A stretch of 64,000 bases of DNA from Photobacterium galatheae (GCF_000695255.1 NZ_JMIB01000017.1:113746-177745), one strand, 5' to 3'; positions 39,897 to 51,848 are shown, counted from the first letter of the stretch. The notes: generated from the letters alone by a model not told the origin. Numbers and translations: made by a program.

Positions 39897-41242
39897 CCGG
39901 TTACGGTTGAACGGATTTCACCATCGGCCAGCGTTGTTTGCAGGGTATCTCCGGTTTTGACCTGAGCGGCACTGCGGATGACCTGGCCATTTTCATGGCG
40001 GGTGATGGAGTATCCGCGGGCTAAAGTTGCCAGGGGGCTGACTGCATCAAGTTTTTCTGTTGCCATGGCCAGTTGGTGATGTGCTTTGACCAGTCGGCGA
40101 TCCATGGCGTCCTGTAACCGGCGCTGATGCGCTGCAAGCTGGGAACTCATTTTTTCCAGTCGCTGGGCCGGAGAATGAAGTGCCAGTTTGTACTCATTGC
40201 GATGGACATGCTGCTGGCGATCTGAAATCTGTTTGCGCATCGCTCTTTCAAGGCGGCTGCGCAGTTCATCCAGACGCTGGCTCTGCTGATTGAGCTGGAC
40301 CTGAGGATGCTGGCGGTCAAGCCTGTGCTGCCAGCGTACCAGCAGGCTTTGGCGTTGTGACAGGTAGTGGCGCATCGCATGACGCAAATGCTGTTGGCGC
40401 TGCGTGATTTTCTGCATTTGAACGCTGAGATCGCGGCTGACCAGCTCGGCGGCTGCGGATGGCGTCGGCGCACGCATATCCGCCACAAAATCGGCAATGG
40501 TGACATCTACTTCATGACCTACGGCGCTAATGATCGGGATCTGGCTGGCTGCAATCGTTCGGGCAACAATCTCTTCGTTAAAGGCCCAGAGGTCTTCCAG
40601 CGAACCGCCGCCCCGACCGACGATCAACACGTCACATTCCTGGCGTGCATTCGCGCGGCCAATGGCCTGAGCAATCGAAATTGAAGCACCTTCGCCCTGT
40701 ACCATGGTCGGGTAGATGACAACGGGTAAGCCGGGATCGCGACGCTTGAGGACATTCAGAATGTCATGCAGCGCAGCGCCGGTTTTAGAGGTGATAATGC
40801 CAACGCGTTTCGGTTGTTCCGGCAGTGCTTTTTTCAGGGTCTGAGCAAATAATCCTTCCCCGGCCAGCTTCATTTTCAGTTGCTCGAACTGCTGCTGCAG
40901 GCGACCATCACCTTCAGGCTGCATGCTTTCAATAATCAGCTGGTAATCGCCACGCGGCTCGTAGAGCGATAGTCTGGCTTTGACCAGCACTTGGTTTCCG
41001 TTTGCCGGACGGAATGTCACGCGCTGGTTATTACCCCGGAACATGGCGCATTTCACCTGTGCCCGTGCATCTTTGAGTGTGAAGTACCAGTGCCCTGAAA
41101 CCGGCGCAGAGAAATTGGATAATTCTCCAATCAGCCAGACCACACCCATTTCATTTTCCAACAAGAGTCGGACCTGGGCATTCAGACTGGAAACCGTGTA
41201 GATACGCTGATTCTGGGATGAAGCTGTATTGTAAAGACTCAC
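39893..41242 (-). CDS. xseA: Exodeoxyribonuclease VII large subunit
   Basis: Large catalytic subunit of the single-strand exonuclease ExoVII, 449 residues. Start is GTG at 41242. The N-terminal OB-fold includes [20 protein letters not shown]. The catalytic core has [29 protein letters not shown] and [18 protein letters not shown] long helical region of Gln/Arg-rich coiled coil follows. xseB is not next to it. Divergent from guaB, convergent with the ABC ATPase. Confidence 0.97.
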   Translation of the reverse strand: MSLYNTASSQNQRIYTVSSLNAQVRLLLENEMGVVWLIGELSNFSAPVSGHWYFTLKDARAQVKCAMFRGNNQRVTFRPANGNQVLVKARLSLYEPRGDYQLIIESMQPEGDGRLQQQFEQLKMKLAGEGLFAQTLKKALPEQPKRVGIITSKTGAALHDILNVLKRRDPGLPVVIYPTMVQGEGASISIAQAIGRANARQECDVLIVGRGGGSLEDLWAFNEEIVARTIAASQIPIISAVGHEVDVTIADFVADMRAPTPSAAAELVSRDLSVQMQKITQRQQHLRHAMRHYLSQRQSLLVRWQHRLDRQHPQVQLNQQSQRLDELRSRLERAMRKQISDRQQHVHRNEYKLALHSPAQRLEKMSSQLAAHQRRLQDAMDRRLVKAHHQLAMATEKLDAVSPLATLARGYSITRHENGQVIRSAAQVKTGDTLQTTLADGEIRSTVTG

Positions 41243-41451
41243 GACAAGGCAACCTGTGGTTCGGGAGATGGATATTGCTGGAGATGGTGCCCGAATTTGA
41301 TAGCAGTATCAAATGAATGTCGTCGGCAGGGAGCCTGAAAAGTCGGCAGGCGCAATGAGGGCTTGAATTTCAGCCCGCAGCTTGGTCACTTAAACCGGAA
41401 TATATTACGTATCAAGTCAAAAGTGTCAATTAATTTTTTTTATTTTTTTCT

Positions 41452-41467
41452 AGCCAAACGTTTGCTT
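41452..41467. promoter_or_regulatory. PurR-like box before guaB
   Basis: AGCCAAACGTTTGCTT fits the PurR consensus ANGCAANCGNTTNCNT with one mismatch. It ends 7 bases before TATAAT (41474-41479), so a bound repressor would cover the guaB promoter. Confidence 0.8.
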
Positions 41468-41473
41468 GGTACG

Positions 41474-41479
41474 TATAAT
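41474..41479 (+). promoter_or_regulatory. -10 element of the guaB promoter
   Basis: Perfect TATAAT, 56 bases before the guaB ATG. The -35 region falls inside the PurR-like box and is poor (TAGCCA at 17-base spacing). Confidence 0.7.
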
Positions 41480-41534
41480 TCGTCCGCAATATTTTATCCC
41501 TTCTTTAAAACCTTACATGGTGTGAGATATTGCG

Positions 41535-42998
41535 ATGTTACGTATCAAACAAGAAGCTTTGACCTTTGATGATGTCCTGCTGGTTCCGGCACACTCGACT
41601 GTACTTCCTAACACTGCGGATCTGCGCACCCGTCTGACGAAAACCATTTCGCTGAATATTCCAATGGTGTCTGCCTCTATGGATACAGTCACGGAAGGCC
41701 GACTGGCGATTGCGTTGGCTCAGGAAGGGGGCATTGGCTTTATTCACAAGAATATGTCAATCGAGCAACAGGCGCGTGAAGTGCGCATGGTGAAGAAATT
41801 TGAAGCGGGTGTGGTTCAGGAGCCGGTCACGGTGAAACCTTACCAGACCATCGCTGATGTGAAGCGTCTGACCGAAGAGAACGGCTTTGCCGGTTACCCT
41901 GTTGTTGATGATAACCATGCTCTGGTCGGTATTATTACGGGCCGTGACGTTCGCTTCGTGACCGATCTGTCTCAGACTGTAGAAAGCGTGATGACGCCGA
42001 AAGAGCGTCTGGCTTCTGTGAAGGAAGGGGCTTCCCGCGAAGAAGTGGAAGCTGTGATGCAGGCACATCGTGTGGAAAAAGTGCTGGTTGTGAACGGCCA
42101 TTTCCAACTGAAAGGGATGATCACTGCCAAAGATTTCCAGAAAGCAGAGCGTAAGCCAAACGCCTGTAAAGATGAGCAGGGTCGTTTGCGTGTTGGCGCG
42201 GCGGTTGGTGCTGGTGCTGGCAACGAAGAGCGTGTGAAAGCGCTGGTTGAAGCCGGTGTTGATGTGCTGTTGATTGACTCTTCTCATGGCCATTCTGAAG
42301 GTGTACTGCAGCGTATTCGTGAGACCCGTGCAGCATTCCCGGATCTGCCGATTGTTGGCGGTAACGTCGCCACAGCAGATGGTGCCCGCGCTCTGATTGA
42401 AGCGGGCGTAAGTGCCGTGAAAGTCGGGATTGGTCCTGGTTCTATCTGTACAACCCGTATCGTGACCGGTGTTGGTGTACCACAAATCACTGCTATTGCT
42501 GATGCTGCTGCAGTTGCAAACGAATATGACATTCCCGTGATTGCGGATGGCGGTATCCGTTTCTCGGGCGATATGTGTAAAGCGATTGCGGCCGGTGCAT
42601 CTTGTGTGATGGTCGGTTCCATGTTTGCCGGTACTGAAGAAGCACCGGGCGAAGTGGAACTGTATCAGGGCCGTGCTTATAAATCCTACCGGGGTATGGG
42701 CTCTCTGGGTGCGATGTCAAAAGGTTCTTCAGACCGTTACTTCCAGACAGATAACGCAGCAGACAAGCTGGTTCCTGAAGGAATTGAAGGTCGTGTGGCT
42801 TATAAAGGTCACCTGAAAGAAATCGTGCACCAGCAAATGGGTGGCCTGCGTTCAAGCATGGGCCTGACCGGTTCGGCGACCATTGAAGCGCTGCGCACCA
42901 AAGCTGAATTCGTGCGTATCTCTGGTGCCGGTATGCAGGAATCACACGTTCACGACGTGACCATTACCAAAGAAGCTCCGAACTACCGTCTGGGCTGA
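41535..42998 (+). CDS. guaB: Inosine-5'-monophosphate dehydrogenase
   Basis: Oxidises IMP to XMP with NAD, the first committed step to GMP. 487 residues. TIM barrel interrupted by two CBS domains (about residues 95-200). The catalytic cysteine loop is [15 protein letters not shown], and the flap region [13 protein letters not shown] follows. Followed by guaA after 126 bases with two hairpins between them. A PurR-like box precedes it. Confidence 0.98.
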   Translation: MLRIKQEALTFDDVLLVPAHSTVLPNTADLRTRLTKTISLNIPMVSASMDTVTEGRLAIALAQEGGIGFIHKNMSIEQQAREVRMVKKFEAGVVQEPVTVKPYQTIADVKRLTEENGFAGYPVVDDNHALVGIITGRDVRFVTDLSQTVESVMTPKERLASVKEGASREEVEAVMQAHRVEKVLVVNGHFQLKGMITAKDFQKAERKPNACKDEQGRLRVGAAVGAGAGNEERVKALVEAGVDVLLIDSSHGHSEGVLQRIRETRAAFPDLPIVGGNVATADGARALIEAGVSAVKVGIGPGSICTTRIVTGVGVPQITAIADAAAVANEYDIPVIADGGIRFSGDMCKAIAAGASCVMVGSMFAGTEEAPGEVELYQGRAYKSYRGMGSLGAMSKGSSDRYFQTDNAADKLVPEGIEGRVAYKGHLKEIVHQQMGGLRSSMGLTGSATIEALRTKAEFVRISGAGMQESHVHDVTITKEAPNYRLG

Positions 42999-43012
42999 TA
43001 TAAACAACCTTC

Positions 43013-43095
43013 AGACCGGTGACAGCAGTCGCCGGTCTTCGTAAACACCGATGAATTTTCCCGGAGCGGTGCGCCGCTGGCGAATCGCTCCTTTT
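43013..43095 (+). promoter_or_regulatory. Two hairpins between guaB and guaA
   Basis: First hairpin: AGACCGG/CCGGTCT with inner GAC/GTC (43013-43038). Second: GGAGCG/CGCTCC with inner CGCC/GGCG and a GCT loop (43063-43091), followed by TTTT. The second looks like an attenuator or partial terminator before guaA. Confidence 0.6.
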
Positions 43096-43124
43096 GATTG
43101 CAATAGATATTTGAGACTGCCTGA

Positions 43125-44702
43125 ATGACCACAAATATTCATGATCAACGTATCCTCATTCTGGACTTCGGTTCCCAATACACCCAACTGATTGCCCGCC
43201 GTATTCGTGAAATCGGTGTGTACTGTGAGCTGTGGAGTTGGGATGTGGATGAGGCGGATATCCGCGATTTCAATCCAAACGGTATTATCCTGTCTGGCGG
43301 TCCGGAAAGTGTGGCGGCAGAAAACTCTCCGCGCGCACCACAATATGTATTTGAAGCGGGTGTGCCGGTGCTGGGTGTGTGTTATGGCATGCAGACCATG
43401 GCAGAGCAGCTGGGCGGTAAAGTCGCTGGTTCTGATCTGCGTGAATTCGGTTATGCGCAGGTTGAAGTGGTTGAACCAACCGCACTGCTGAAAAATATTG
43501 AAGATGCGGTTGCAGAAGACGGCAATGCTCTGCTGGACGTCTGGATGAGCCACGGTGACAAAGTCGTGGAAATCCCATCTGACTTCGTCAAAATGGCTGC
43601 TACTGAAACCTGTCCGTATGCAGGGATGGCGAACGAAACAAAACGTTTCTATGGTGTGCAGTTCCACCCGGAAGTGACGCATACGCGTCAGGGTCAGCGT
43701 CTGCTGGAAAACTTTGTTCTGAATATCTGTGGTTGTGAAAAACTGTGGACGCCATCTTCCATCATTGATGACGCCGTTGCTCGTATTAAAGAGCAGGTTG
43801 GCGATGATGAAGTGATTCTGGGCCTGTCGGGCGGTGTCGACTCTTCTGTTGTGGCGATGTTGATCCACCGTGCAATTGGCGACAAGCTGACTTGTGTGTT
43901 TGTCGACAATGGTCTGCTGCGTCTGAACGAAGGCGAGCAGGTGATGGAAATGTTCGGTGACCATTTCGGTCTGAACATCGTACATGTGAATGCTGAAGAG
44001 CGCTTCCTGTCTGCACTGGCTGGCGAAGCGGATCCAGAAGCTAAGCGTAAGATCATCGGCCATGTGTTTGTTGATGTTTTCGATGAAGAATCGAAGAAAC
44101 TGAAAAACGCGAAATGGCTGGCGCAGGGCACGATTTATCCGGATGTGATTGAATCAGCAGCCTCGAAGACCGGTAAAGCACACGTGATCAAGTCACACCA
44201 CAATGTGGGTGGTCTGCCTGAAGACATGGCAATGGGTCTGGTTGAGCCGCTGAAAGAGCTGTTCAAAGACGAAGTTCGTAAGATTGGTCTGGAACTGGGT
44301 CTGCCTTACAACATGCTGTACCGCCACCCGTTCCCGGGTCCGGGTCTGGGCGTGCGCGTTCTGGGTGAAGTGAAGAAAGAGTACTGTGACCTGCTGCGTC
44401 GTGCCGATGCAATCTTCATTGAAGAACTGCATAAAGCGGATCTGTACAACAAAGTTTCACAGGCATTTACGGTCTTCCTGCCAGTACGTTCTGTAGGTGT
44501 GATGGGCGATGGCCGTAAGTACGACTGGGTTGTTTCTCTGCGTGCAGTTGAAACCATCGATTTCATGACAGCACACTGGGCGCATCTGCCATATGACTTC
44601 CTGGGTCGCGTATCTAACCGAATCATTAACGAAGTGAATGGTATTTCCCGCGTGGTTTACGACGTTTCCGGTAAGCCACCAGCAACTATTGAGTGGGAAT
44701 AA
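43125..44702 (+). CDS. guaA: GMP synthase (glutamine-hydrolysing)
   Basis: Converts XMP to GMP using glutamine amide nitrogen and ATP. 525 residues. N-terminal class I glutamine amidotransferase with the nucleophile in LGVCYGMQ and the histidine in QFHPEV. The ATP-pyrophosphatase domain carries [10 protein letters not shown] (about residue 232). The C-terminal dimerisation domain ends in TIEWE as in E. coli. Terminator follows. Confidence 0.98.
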   Translation: MTTNIHDQRILILDFGSQYTQLIARRIREIGVYCELWSWDVDEADIRDFNPNGIILSGGPESVAAENSPRAPQYVFEAGVPVLGVCYGMQTMAEQLGGKVAGSDLREFGYAQVEVVEPTALLKNIEDAVAEDGNALLDVWMSHGDKVVEIPSDFVKMAATETCPYAGMANETKRFYGVQFHPEVTHTRQGQRLLENFVLNICGCEKLWTPSSIIDDAVARIKEQVGDDEVILGLSGGVDSSVVAMLIHRAIGDKLTCVFVDNGLLRLNEGEQVMEMFGDHFGLNIVHVNAEERFLSALAGEADPEAKRKIIGHVFVDVFDEESKKLKNAKWLAQGTIYPDVIESAASKTGKAHVIKSHHNVGGLPEDMAMGLVEPLKELFKDEVRKIGLELGLPYNMLYRHPFPGPGLGVRVLGEVKKEYCDLLRRADAIFIEELHKADLYNKVSQAFTVFLPVRSVGVMGDGRKYDWVVSLRAVETIDFMTAHWAHLPYDFLGRVSNRIINEVNGISRVVYDVSGKPPATIEWE

Positions 44703-44748
44703 TTTTCCACTGAAAAGTGTCTGACCTTCACAGGTATAAAGCATATCG

Positions 44749-44776
44749 AAGTCCGCGTCATAGCGGACTTTTTTTG
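44749..44776 (+). terminator. Rho-independent terminator of guaA
   Basis: AAGTCCGC pairs with GCGGACTT around a 6-base loop, followed by a T-run. Lies about 50 bases after guaA. Confidence 0.92.
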
Positions 44777-44873
44777 TATTTGGCGAGTGGGATTTGAAGA
44801 ATCGATCTCTCGATGCAAGGCGATTCTCCCTTTTGAGAAAAGTAGACTTGTTTTTTCTTAGATAGATTCGGAG

Positions 44874-45503
44874 TCAGCAAGGTTGTACCAGGCGAAGACA
44901 CACTGAAGTGACGTCGCGAGCGTATGTTTCATCGCTTTCTGTTTTGAGCGCAATGACCTCATCTGTAGCGCCATGTACGCCGTGATAGATCATTAAGGCT
45001 GTGATGCGTGGTTGCTCTAATGTCCAAAGACCGGCTTGTATTCCTCCCTGTAAAATTTCCTCCAGTTGCGTCAGAAGGGCGTTTCTTTCCGGATTGGTCC
45101 GATCATGGTGATGATGATTGGTATAAACAATGTCGTGCGTTCGGTAGGTTTCAACGTAAATCAACACGCAGTTGTATATCCAGGTGTGTAAACGTTTTTG
45201 CCAGTCATCCGGTGCACAGGTTTCAATCGCTGCTTCCAGTCGATTTAAAAACTGCAGGGTATACCGTTTGCCCATGGCCTCAAGCAACTCATTCTTGGAG
45301 GCGAAGTAATGGTAAAAGGTGCCTTTTGCGACTTGAGCAAGTTTGACGATTTCACTGATTGTTGTCGCTTCAACTCCTTTCTCTAAAAATAGTTTTTCGG
45401 CGGCTGTCATCAGCTCGTTCAGGCGAACTTCAGCGGGTTTGGTGCGAGGTGTTTTTTGCGGTTTCATTTGATTGACTCGCGGCTTGTGTAAATCAGTCGA
45501 CAC
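44874..45503 (-). CDS. TetR family transcriptional regulator
   Basis: 209 residues from GTG 45503; ATG 45467 (197 residues) is an alternative, and neither has a clear ribosome binding site. The N-terminal helix-turn-helix spans about residues 25-72 (TTISEIVKLAQVAKGTFYHYFASKNELLEAM). The C-terminal ligand domain holds an unusual NHHHHDR run. Divergent from a multidrug-type transporter at 45706, with a palindrome in the transporter promoter, so it most likely represses that gene. The inducer is unknown. Confidence 0.9.
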   Translation of the reverse strand: MSTDLHKPRVNQMKPQKTPRTKPAEVRLNELMTAAEKLFLEKGVEATTISEIVKLAQVAKGTFYHYFASKNELLEAMGKRYTLQFLNRLEAAIETCAPDDWQKRLHTWIYNCVLIYVETYRTHDIVYTNHHHHDRTNPERNALLTQLEEILQGGIQAGLWTLEQPRITALMIYHGVHGATDEVIALKTESDETYARDVTSVCLRLVQPC

Positions 45504-45640
45504 AATCTATCCCGACAATGGATGAGGCGTTCTTACCCAAGATGGCAAGTGACCGTCGTTGAGCGATGGTATGTGATTGACATGAGTGTCGCAACTCGAA
45601 CAGCAAAATGCCGGAAGTTCTCTGCGCTTGAAATTACCCA

Positions 45641-45669
45641 TTGACCGTCGGTCGGTCGATTATTAAGAT
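45641..45669 (+). promoter_or_regulatory. Transporter promoter with a TetR-type operator
   Basis: TTGACC (45641-45646) and TAAGAT (45664-45669) are separated by exactly 17 bases. The palindrome GACCG-T-CGGTC (45643-45653) overlaps the -35 and spacer, followed by another GGTC. This is a standard position for repression by the divergent TetR protein. Confidence 0.65.
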
Positions 45670-45705
45670 GAGAATAAATCTCAATATCTTTTCTCGGTGG
45701 TTCCG

Positions 45706-47229
45706 ATGCAGAAATACCGTATTCATGCTTTAGTCGCAGCAGCTTATCTTGGGACTTTTCTCTCGACCCTGGATATCAGTATCGTCAATGTTGCACTTCC
45801 AACACTTCAGTCAGCATTGCAGACCGACTTAGCGGGCTTACAGTGGGTCGTGAACATCTATGCGATTGCTCTGTCTGCCGTAATGCTGTCGGCAGGGCCA
45901 CTCGGTGATCGGTATGGCCACAAACGGGTGTGGTTAGGCAGTGTGCTGTTGTTCGTGGTTGGCTCGTTGATCTGTGCAGTGGCTGGCCGGTTAGAAACGC
46001 TTTTATGGGGGCGAGGGATTCAAGGGATTGCCGGTGCATTGCTGATCCCCGGGGCGATGCCGATTCTGACGCTCGCATTTTCTGAACCCCATCAACGGGC
46101 GCGTGCGATTGGTGGCTGGTCGGCCTTTAGCGCGCTGGCACTGATTTCCGGCCCCTTGGTTGGTGGACTGCTGGTCGAACAATATGGTTGGGAGAGTGTT
46201 TTTCTTGTCAACGTGCCTTTTGGAATTCTAGCGCTGCTGCTCGGAGCATGGGGGATTTCTGAACGTAAGCATCCTGAACAGGCAGCATTTGATCCGCTGG
46301 GGCAGGTGCTCAGTATGTTGTGGCTCGGCATGCTGAGTTATAGCCTGATCAAAATAGGTGATCAGGGGGCAATGTTTGACGAAGTTCTGGTGCCGCTGAG
46401 TCTTGCAGCGGTGGGGTTATGCGCTTTTATCTGGGTTGAGTGTCGCGTCCGACGCCCGCTATTGCCCCTTGTTCTGTTTCGTTATCGTGCTTTGGCACTT
46501 GCTAATGTTGCGTCGTTTGTACTGGGATTTGCCAGCTATAGCAGTTTGTTTTTCCTATCCATTTTTCTGCAGCAGGTGCAAGGAAACACACCCGCGCAGA
46601 CGGGGTGGAAATTGATGCCGCAATTTGCAGTGATGGCGGTGACCTCCTTGTTATTTGGGCGTCTTGCAGCCCGTTTTTCTCTTCAGTTTCTGATGGTTTC
46701 AGGGTATGCACTCATCGGGGTCGCTCTGTGCAGCATGGCGACTTTCACGCCGGTCACTACGGATGGTGTGATTGTGGCTGTTTTTGTGGTTTTGGGATTG
46801 GGCGCTGGTTTGTCGGTACCGGCGACCGGCATGATGGTGATGGGCGGAACACCACCTGAATATTCAGGCATTGCTTCAGCCACCATGAATGCCTTGCGCC
46901 AGACCGGGATGACACTGGGCATCGCCTTTTTAGGGAGCATCATGAGTCTTTGTGCGGTTCATCAATTAACGCTTGCAGGGAAAGAGGCTGGATTCGCCAA
47001 CGCTGCCACAATGGCTCAGCGTGCAGTGACAGATAACATCTTCCCGGGGCAATCAAACGGGCTGTTTGAACGATATAGTTCACTCTATCAATCTGCGATG
47101 GCAGACAGCTTTGGGCTTGTGATGCTTGGTGCAGGCACCCTGTGTCTGATCGTTTCAGGTTTACTGCTTGTATTTGGAGCCAAAGGTGCGATATCGACAC
47201 CAGAGGCAATACCTGAAAATCAGCAATAA
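45706..47229 (+). CDS. MFS transporter, DHA2 (EmrB/QacA) family
   Basis: Inner-membrane drug:proton antiporter-type protein, 507 residues, with about 14 predicted membrane helices. ATG 45706 is preferred over GTG 45697 because GGTGG lies 5 bases upstream. The N-terminus has the family motif LDISIVNVALPTL, and GPLGDRYGHKRVW is the MFS cytoplasmic loop motif. No EmrA-like membrane fusion protein gene lies beside it, so it would act alone at the inner membrane. Substrate unknown. Divergent from the TetR gene. Confidence 0.93.
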   Translation: MQKYRIHALVAAAYLGTFLSTLDISIVNVALPTLQSALQTDLAGLQWVVNIYAIALSAVMLSAGPLGDRYGHKRVWLGSVLLFVVGSLICAVAGRLETLLWGRGIQGIAGALLIPGAMPILTLAFSEPHQRARAIGGWSAFSALALISGPLVGGLLVEQYGWESVFLVNVPFGILALLLGAWGISERKHPEQAAFDPLGQVLSMLWLGMLSYSLIKIGDQGAMFDEVLVPLSLAAVGLCAFIWVECRVRRPLLPLVLFRYRALALANVASFVLGFASYSSLFFLSIFLQQVQGNTPAQTGWKLMPQFAVMAVTSLLFGRLAARFSLQFLMVSGYALIGVALCSMATFTPVTTDGVIVAVFVVLGLGAGLSVPATGMMVMGGTPPEYSGIASATMNALRQTGMTLGIAFLGSIMSLCAVHQLTLAGKEAGFANAATMAQRAVTDNIFPGQSNGLFERYSSLYQSAMADSFGLVMLGAGTLCLIVSGLLLVFGAKGAISTPEAIPENQQ

Positions 47230-47492
47230 AGTCGAATATTCAAGTTTTTTCATATTTATTGAAAAGGTGTTTTTTTGTCACTTGTTTGTGTATCGGGGGA
47301 CGGCCTGAGATGATGCAATTGGTGACCTTGGTTAACCATCTTTTAATGGATTGTTAATTGGATAATTATTCTGTAAGTAATAATTAATCTGGTTTCTATC
47401 ACTAATAAATGCACTCATATTAGTTTTACTGAATTATGACAATCGAGTACTCTCCAGCTTTCTACTCATTCAATTCATAAGGAAGTACAACT
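47230..47492. other. AT-rich intergenic region before the AbgT-family gene
   Basis: 263 bases with no supported gene. It contains the perfect inverted repeat TAATTATT/AATAATTA with an 8-base spacer (47363-47386) and GGTTAACC (about 47331-47338). The first is a plausible operator for the transporter downstream. Confidence 0.4.
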
Positions 47493-49049
47493 ATGAGTGA
47501 GACCCTGAACCCGGCGAAGCATTCGCGGGGCATGATTAAGTTCATTGAACGCGCGGGACAAAAAATTCCGGATCCGGTTGTGATCTTCATGTTTCTTTTC
47601 GCCTTCATTCTGGTGCTGACGAGCCTGATTGGTGGCATGCAGTTTGAAGTCATGGGCGCGGACGGTGGTAGTGTGACCCATACCATTAAGAGCATGACAG
47701 ACACAGAACATGTCCGTTGGCTGTTCGACAATGCCCTGTTGCAGAACTGGCTGGCATTCGGCCGTGGTGTGCTGGGGGTGATTCTGATCGTGATGCTGGC
47801 CGTGGGTATTGCGGAGCATTCTGGTCTGTTGTCAGCGCTGATCAAGAAAGTCGGCTTGCGTATCAGTGACCGCTGGTTGCCTTACATGGTTGTTTTTCTG
47901 GGAATCATGTCTTCGATTGCCAGTGATGCAGGTTATCTGGTGCTGATTCCGCTGGCAGGTTTGTTGTATGCCGGTTTGGGTAAAAACCCATTGATCGGGA
48001 TGGCTGCGGCTTTTGCCGGTGTTTCTGCCGGTTTTAGTGCGAACCTGATCCCGGCGACACCTTCTGATGTGATTCTGGGGGGGAATGCCCGTATTTTTGC
48101 GGAAGCACAGGGTGTGCCGTTTACAACAGCCAGCGGTAAGCCACTGAACCCGGCCACCATGCATTATTACTTCATTTTTGTCTCGACCATTATTCTGACT
48201 GTCGTTGGCGGCTGGATCACCAACCGTTTTATTGCCCCGCGTTTGTCTGCTATGGACTACCAGCTGCCGGATGATCTGAAACTGGATGATTTTCAGTTGA
48301 CGGCTCGTGAGCAACAGGGCCTGCTCGCGGCGGGTTTTGGTCTGCTGGCCGCCCTGTTGGGGGTTTACCTGCTGGCAACGGGTCCACTGGCACCTTATAC
48401 CAATGCAGTTGGCCGCGAAGTCACGCCATATCTGGATAACGTGATTTTGCTGATCTCCTTCGTGTTTGTCGTGGTCGGTCTTTGCTATGGCATTACCACA
48501 CGGAAGTTTAAATCGCTGCAAGATGTCGTGACAGCGATGGTGAAACAGATGAACACCATGGGGTATATCCTGGTGCTGACTTTCTTCTGTTACAACTTCC
48601 TGGCGATGCTGAGTTATTCTGGCCTGGGCACTTATGTCACTTATCTGGGGGCGACTTTCCTGAGTTCTCTTGGGTTGCAGTCGTTCCCGATCGCGTTGAT
48701 TATTGGTTTCATTCTGACCACTGCCTTTATTAACCTGTTCGTCGGTGGGATGACGTCGAAGTGGATGCTGCTGGGGCCGATCTTCGTGCCAATGCTGTAT
48801 CAGGTGAACCCGAATATGACGCCGGATATGGTGACGGCAGCATTCCGTGTCGCAGATTCTTCCACCAATATCATTACGCCTATGATGACTTATGCCGGTG
48901 TTATTCTGGCCTTCATGCGGAAGTACAAGCCGGAACTGAAGTTTGGCGATGTGATCAGCATGATGGTGCCTTACTCTGCCGCCTTCCTGGTATTGTGGTC
49001 GGCGTTGCTGGTGATCTTCTTTGCCTTTGGCTTGCCTCTGGGTTTCTAA
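47493..49049 (+). CDS. AbgT family transporter
   Basis: Inner-membrane protein, 518 residues with 10-12 predicted membrane segments. The AbgT family imports p-aminobenzoyl-glutamate or exports sulfonamide-like compounds. Family landmarks are GQKIPDPVVIFMFLF at the N-terminus, ASDAGYLVLIPL, FAGVSAGFSANL and ADSSTNIITPMM. AAGGAAG precedes the start. No abgAB hydrolase genes are adjacent, so the physiological substrate is open. Confidence 0.92.
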   Translation: MSETLNPAKHSRGMIKFIERAGQKIPDPVVIFMFLFAFILVLTSLIGGMQFEVMGADGGSVTHTIKSMTDTEHVRWLFDNALLQNWLAFGRGVLGVILIVMLAVGIAEHSGLLSALIKKVGLRISDRWLPYMVVFLGIMSSIASDAGYLVLIPLAGLLYAGLGKNPLIGMAAAFAGVSAGFSANLIPATPSDVILGGNARIFAEAQGVPFTTASGKPLNPATMHYYFIFVSTIILTVVGGWITNRFIAPRLSAMDYQLPDDLKLDDFQLTAREQQGLLAAGFGLLAALLGVYLLATGPLAPYTNAVGREVTPYLDNVILLISFVFVVVGLCYGITTRKFKSLQDVVTAMVKQMNTMGYILVLTFFCYNFLAMLSYSGLGTYVTYLGATFLSSLGLQSFPIALIIGFILTTAFINLFVGGMTSKWMLLGPIFVPMLYQVNPNMTPDMVTAAFRVADSSTNIITPMMTYAGVILAFMRKYKPELKFGDVISMMVPYSAAFLVLWSALLVIFFAFGLPLGF

Positions 49050-49079
49050 AGACGACTCCATTATCACGCCATTGAATCT

Positions 49080-49106
49080 GACGCCCGGCATGATGCCGGG
49101 CGTTTT
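49080..49106 (+). terminator. Rho-independent terminator of the AbgT-family gene
   Basis: ACGCCCGGCA pairs with TGCCGGGCGT around a short loop, followed by TTTT. Lies 30 bases after the stop and just before the convergent fghA. Confidence 0.92.
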
Positions 49107-49124
49107 TCGATTCAGCTGCTGGAT

Positions 49125-49973
49125 TCAGGCGCTGAAATACTGGGCATGAAATCGCAGGTGGTCTTCAATGAAACTGGCGATGAAGTAATAGCTGTGATCA
49201 TAATCGGGCTGCATGCGCAGGCTGATTGGGTACTTTGCCTGTTCGGCGGCTTTCAGCAGTGCGCCGGGTTTGAGCTGTTCACTGAGATACTCGTCGGCTG
49301 TGCCCTGATCAACCAGCACCGGCAGATGGGGCGTACTCAGGGCCAGCAGCTCGCAGGCATCATACTGTTGCCAGACGACGCCATCATCCGGGCCAAGATA
49401 ATTTGAAAAAGCTTTTCGGCCCCAAGGGCTGTCTGTCGGATGGCTGATAGGGCTGAAGGCAGACACAGAGCTGTATCGTAATGGATTGCGCAGCGCAATG
49501 ACCAGCGCACCGTGCCCCCCCATGGAGTGTCCGGCAATTGCTCGTTGCTGCGTGACCGGAAACTGTGCTTCGATCAGCGTTGGTAACTCATCGACAACAT
49601 AGTCATACATCTGATAGTGGCGGTGCCAGGGCGGCTCGGTTGCATTCACATAAAATCCGGCTCCGAGACCAAGATCATACGCCAGATTGGGATCATCCGG
49701 CACATCATCACCACGCGGGCTGGTATCCGGGGCGACAATGGCAATGCCCAGTTCGGCAGCAATCCGATGTGCACCGGCTTTCTGCATGAAGTTTTCATCG
49801 GTGCAGGTCAGGCCGGACAACCAGTACAGCACAGGCACCTGTTCTCCCTCTTCGGTCTGTGGCGGCAGATAAATGGCAAAGCGCATCGTACAGTGCAGAT
49901 CGTCTGACGTATGCCGCCACTGCTGGTGCCAGCCGCCAAAGCTTTTGTTGTTGCTGATCAGTTCGCTCTTCAT
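49125..49973 (-). CDS. fghA: S-formylglutathione hydrolase
   Basis: Esterase-fold hydrolase of 282 residues that splits S-formylglutathione into formate and glutathione, the last step of glutathione-dependent formaldehyde removal. The nucleophile elbow is [10 protein letters not shown] (about residue 148), with catalytic Asp and His near DQGTADEYL and YDHSYYF. It follows frmA by 14 bases in the same orientation, so the two form an operon. Confidence 0.95.
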   Translation of the reverse strand: MKSELISNNKSFGGWHQQWRHTSDDLHCTMRFAIYLPPQTEEGEQVPVLYWLSGLTCTDENFMQKAGAHRIAAELGIAIVAPDTSPRGDDVPDDPNLAYDLGLGAGFYVNATEPPWHRHYQMYDYVVDELPTLIEAQFPVTQQRAIAGHSMGGHGALVIALRNPLRYSSVSAFSPISHPTDSPWGRKAFSNYLGPDDGVVWQQYDACELLALSTPHLPVLVDQGTADEYLSEQLKPGALLKAAEQAKYPISLRMQPDYDHSYYFIASFIEDHLRFHAQYFSA

Positions 49974-49987
49974 GCCATCCTCACAAC

Positions 49988-51133
<1,146 letters not shown>

Positions 51134-51283
51134 TCATATAAAGTAGGTGAGAATTGCCCGTTGTGCCTAATGCGTGTCAGGGGGCGGCGAGGGATTCTGG
51201 TGAGGGATTCAGGCGTGGTGCTGGTGGGTGTGAGGCGCTTCGCTTATAATCCTTCGCCCCGAGAGCGACAGCAGAGAACCAAA

Positions 51284-51811
51284 GTGAGCGACACAATCAG
51301 TCAGGACGAATTTTTCATGCAGCGTGCCATTGAGCTGGCGGGCAGAGCAGAAGCCGAAGGGGAAGTACCGGTTGGTGCCGTTGCGGTCCTTCATGGTGAA
51401 GTCATTGGTGAAGGCTGGAACCGTTCGATCGGTCAGCATGATGCCACGGCACACGCTGAGATCATGGCGTTACGTCAGGCTGGCCAAGTGCTTGCAAATT
51501 ATCGTCTGCTGGACGTGGTGCTCTATGTCACCTTGGAACCTTGTCCGATGTGTGCCGCAGCGATGGTGCACAGCCGGATTGGCCGGGTGGTGTATGGCGC
51601 ACCGGATCCGAAAACCGGCGCGGCAGGGAGTGTGATGAACCTGCTCAGTTATACCGGAGTGAACCATCATGTGGCGTTTCAGGGGGGGATGCTGGAAGCG
51701 GCATGTCGGCAGCAATTACAGGCATTTTTTAAGCGGCGTCGTGATGAAAAAAAAGCGCTGAAACAAGCTGCCCGGCAGGCAGCACAATTGGGAAATGATT
51801 CGGAGCAATAA
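51284..51811 (+). CDS. tadA: tRNA-specific adenosine deaminase
   Basis: Deaminates adenosine-34 of tRNA-Arg(ACG) to inosine; essential in E. coli. 175 residues from GTG 51284 (E. coli 167); the upstream open frame to 51161 is not supported. Zinc and catalytic motifs are AHAE (TAHAEIMAL) and PCPMC. A perfect TATAAT at 51245-51250 lies about 34 bases before the start. Divergent from frmA. Confidence 0.95.
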   Translation: MSDTISQDEFFMQRAIELAGRAEAEGEVPVGAVAVLHGEVIGEGWNRSIGQHDATAHAEIMALRQAGQVLANYRLLDVVLYVTLEPCPMCAAAMVHSRIGRVVYGAPDPKTGAAGSVMNLLSYTGVNHHVAFQGGMLEAACRQQLQAFFKRRRDEKKALKQAARQAAQLGNDSEQ

Positions 51812-51848
51812 ACACCGAGTGACCTGACAGCCACCCGGTGAGGATTGA

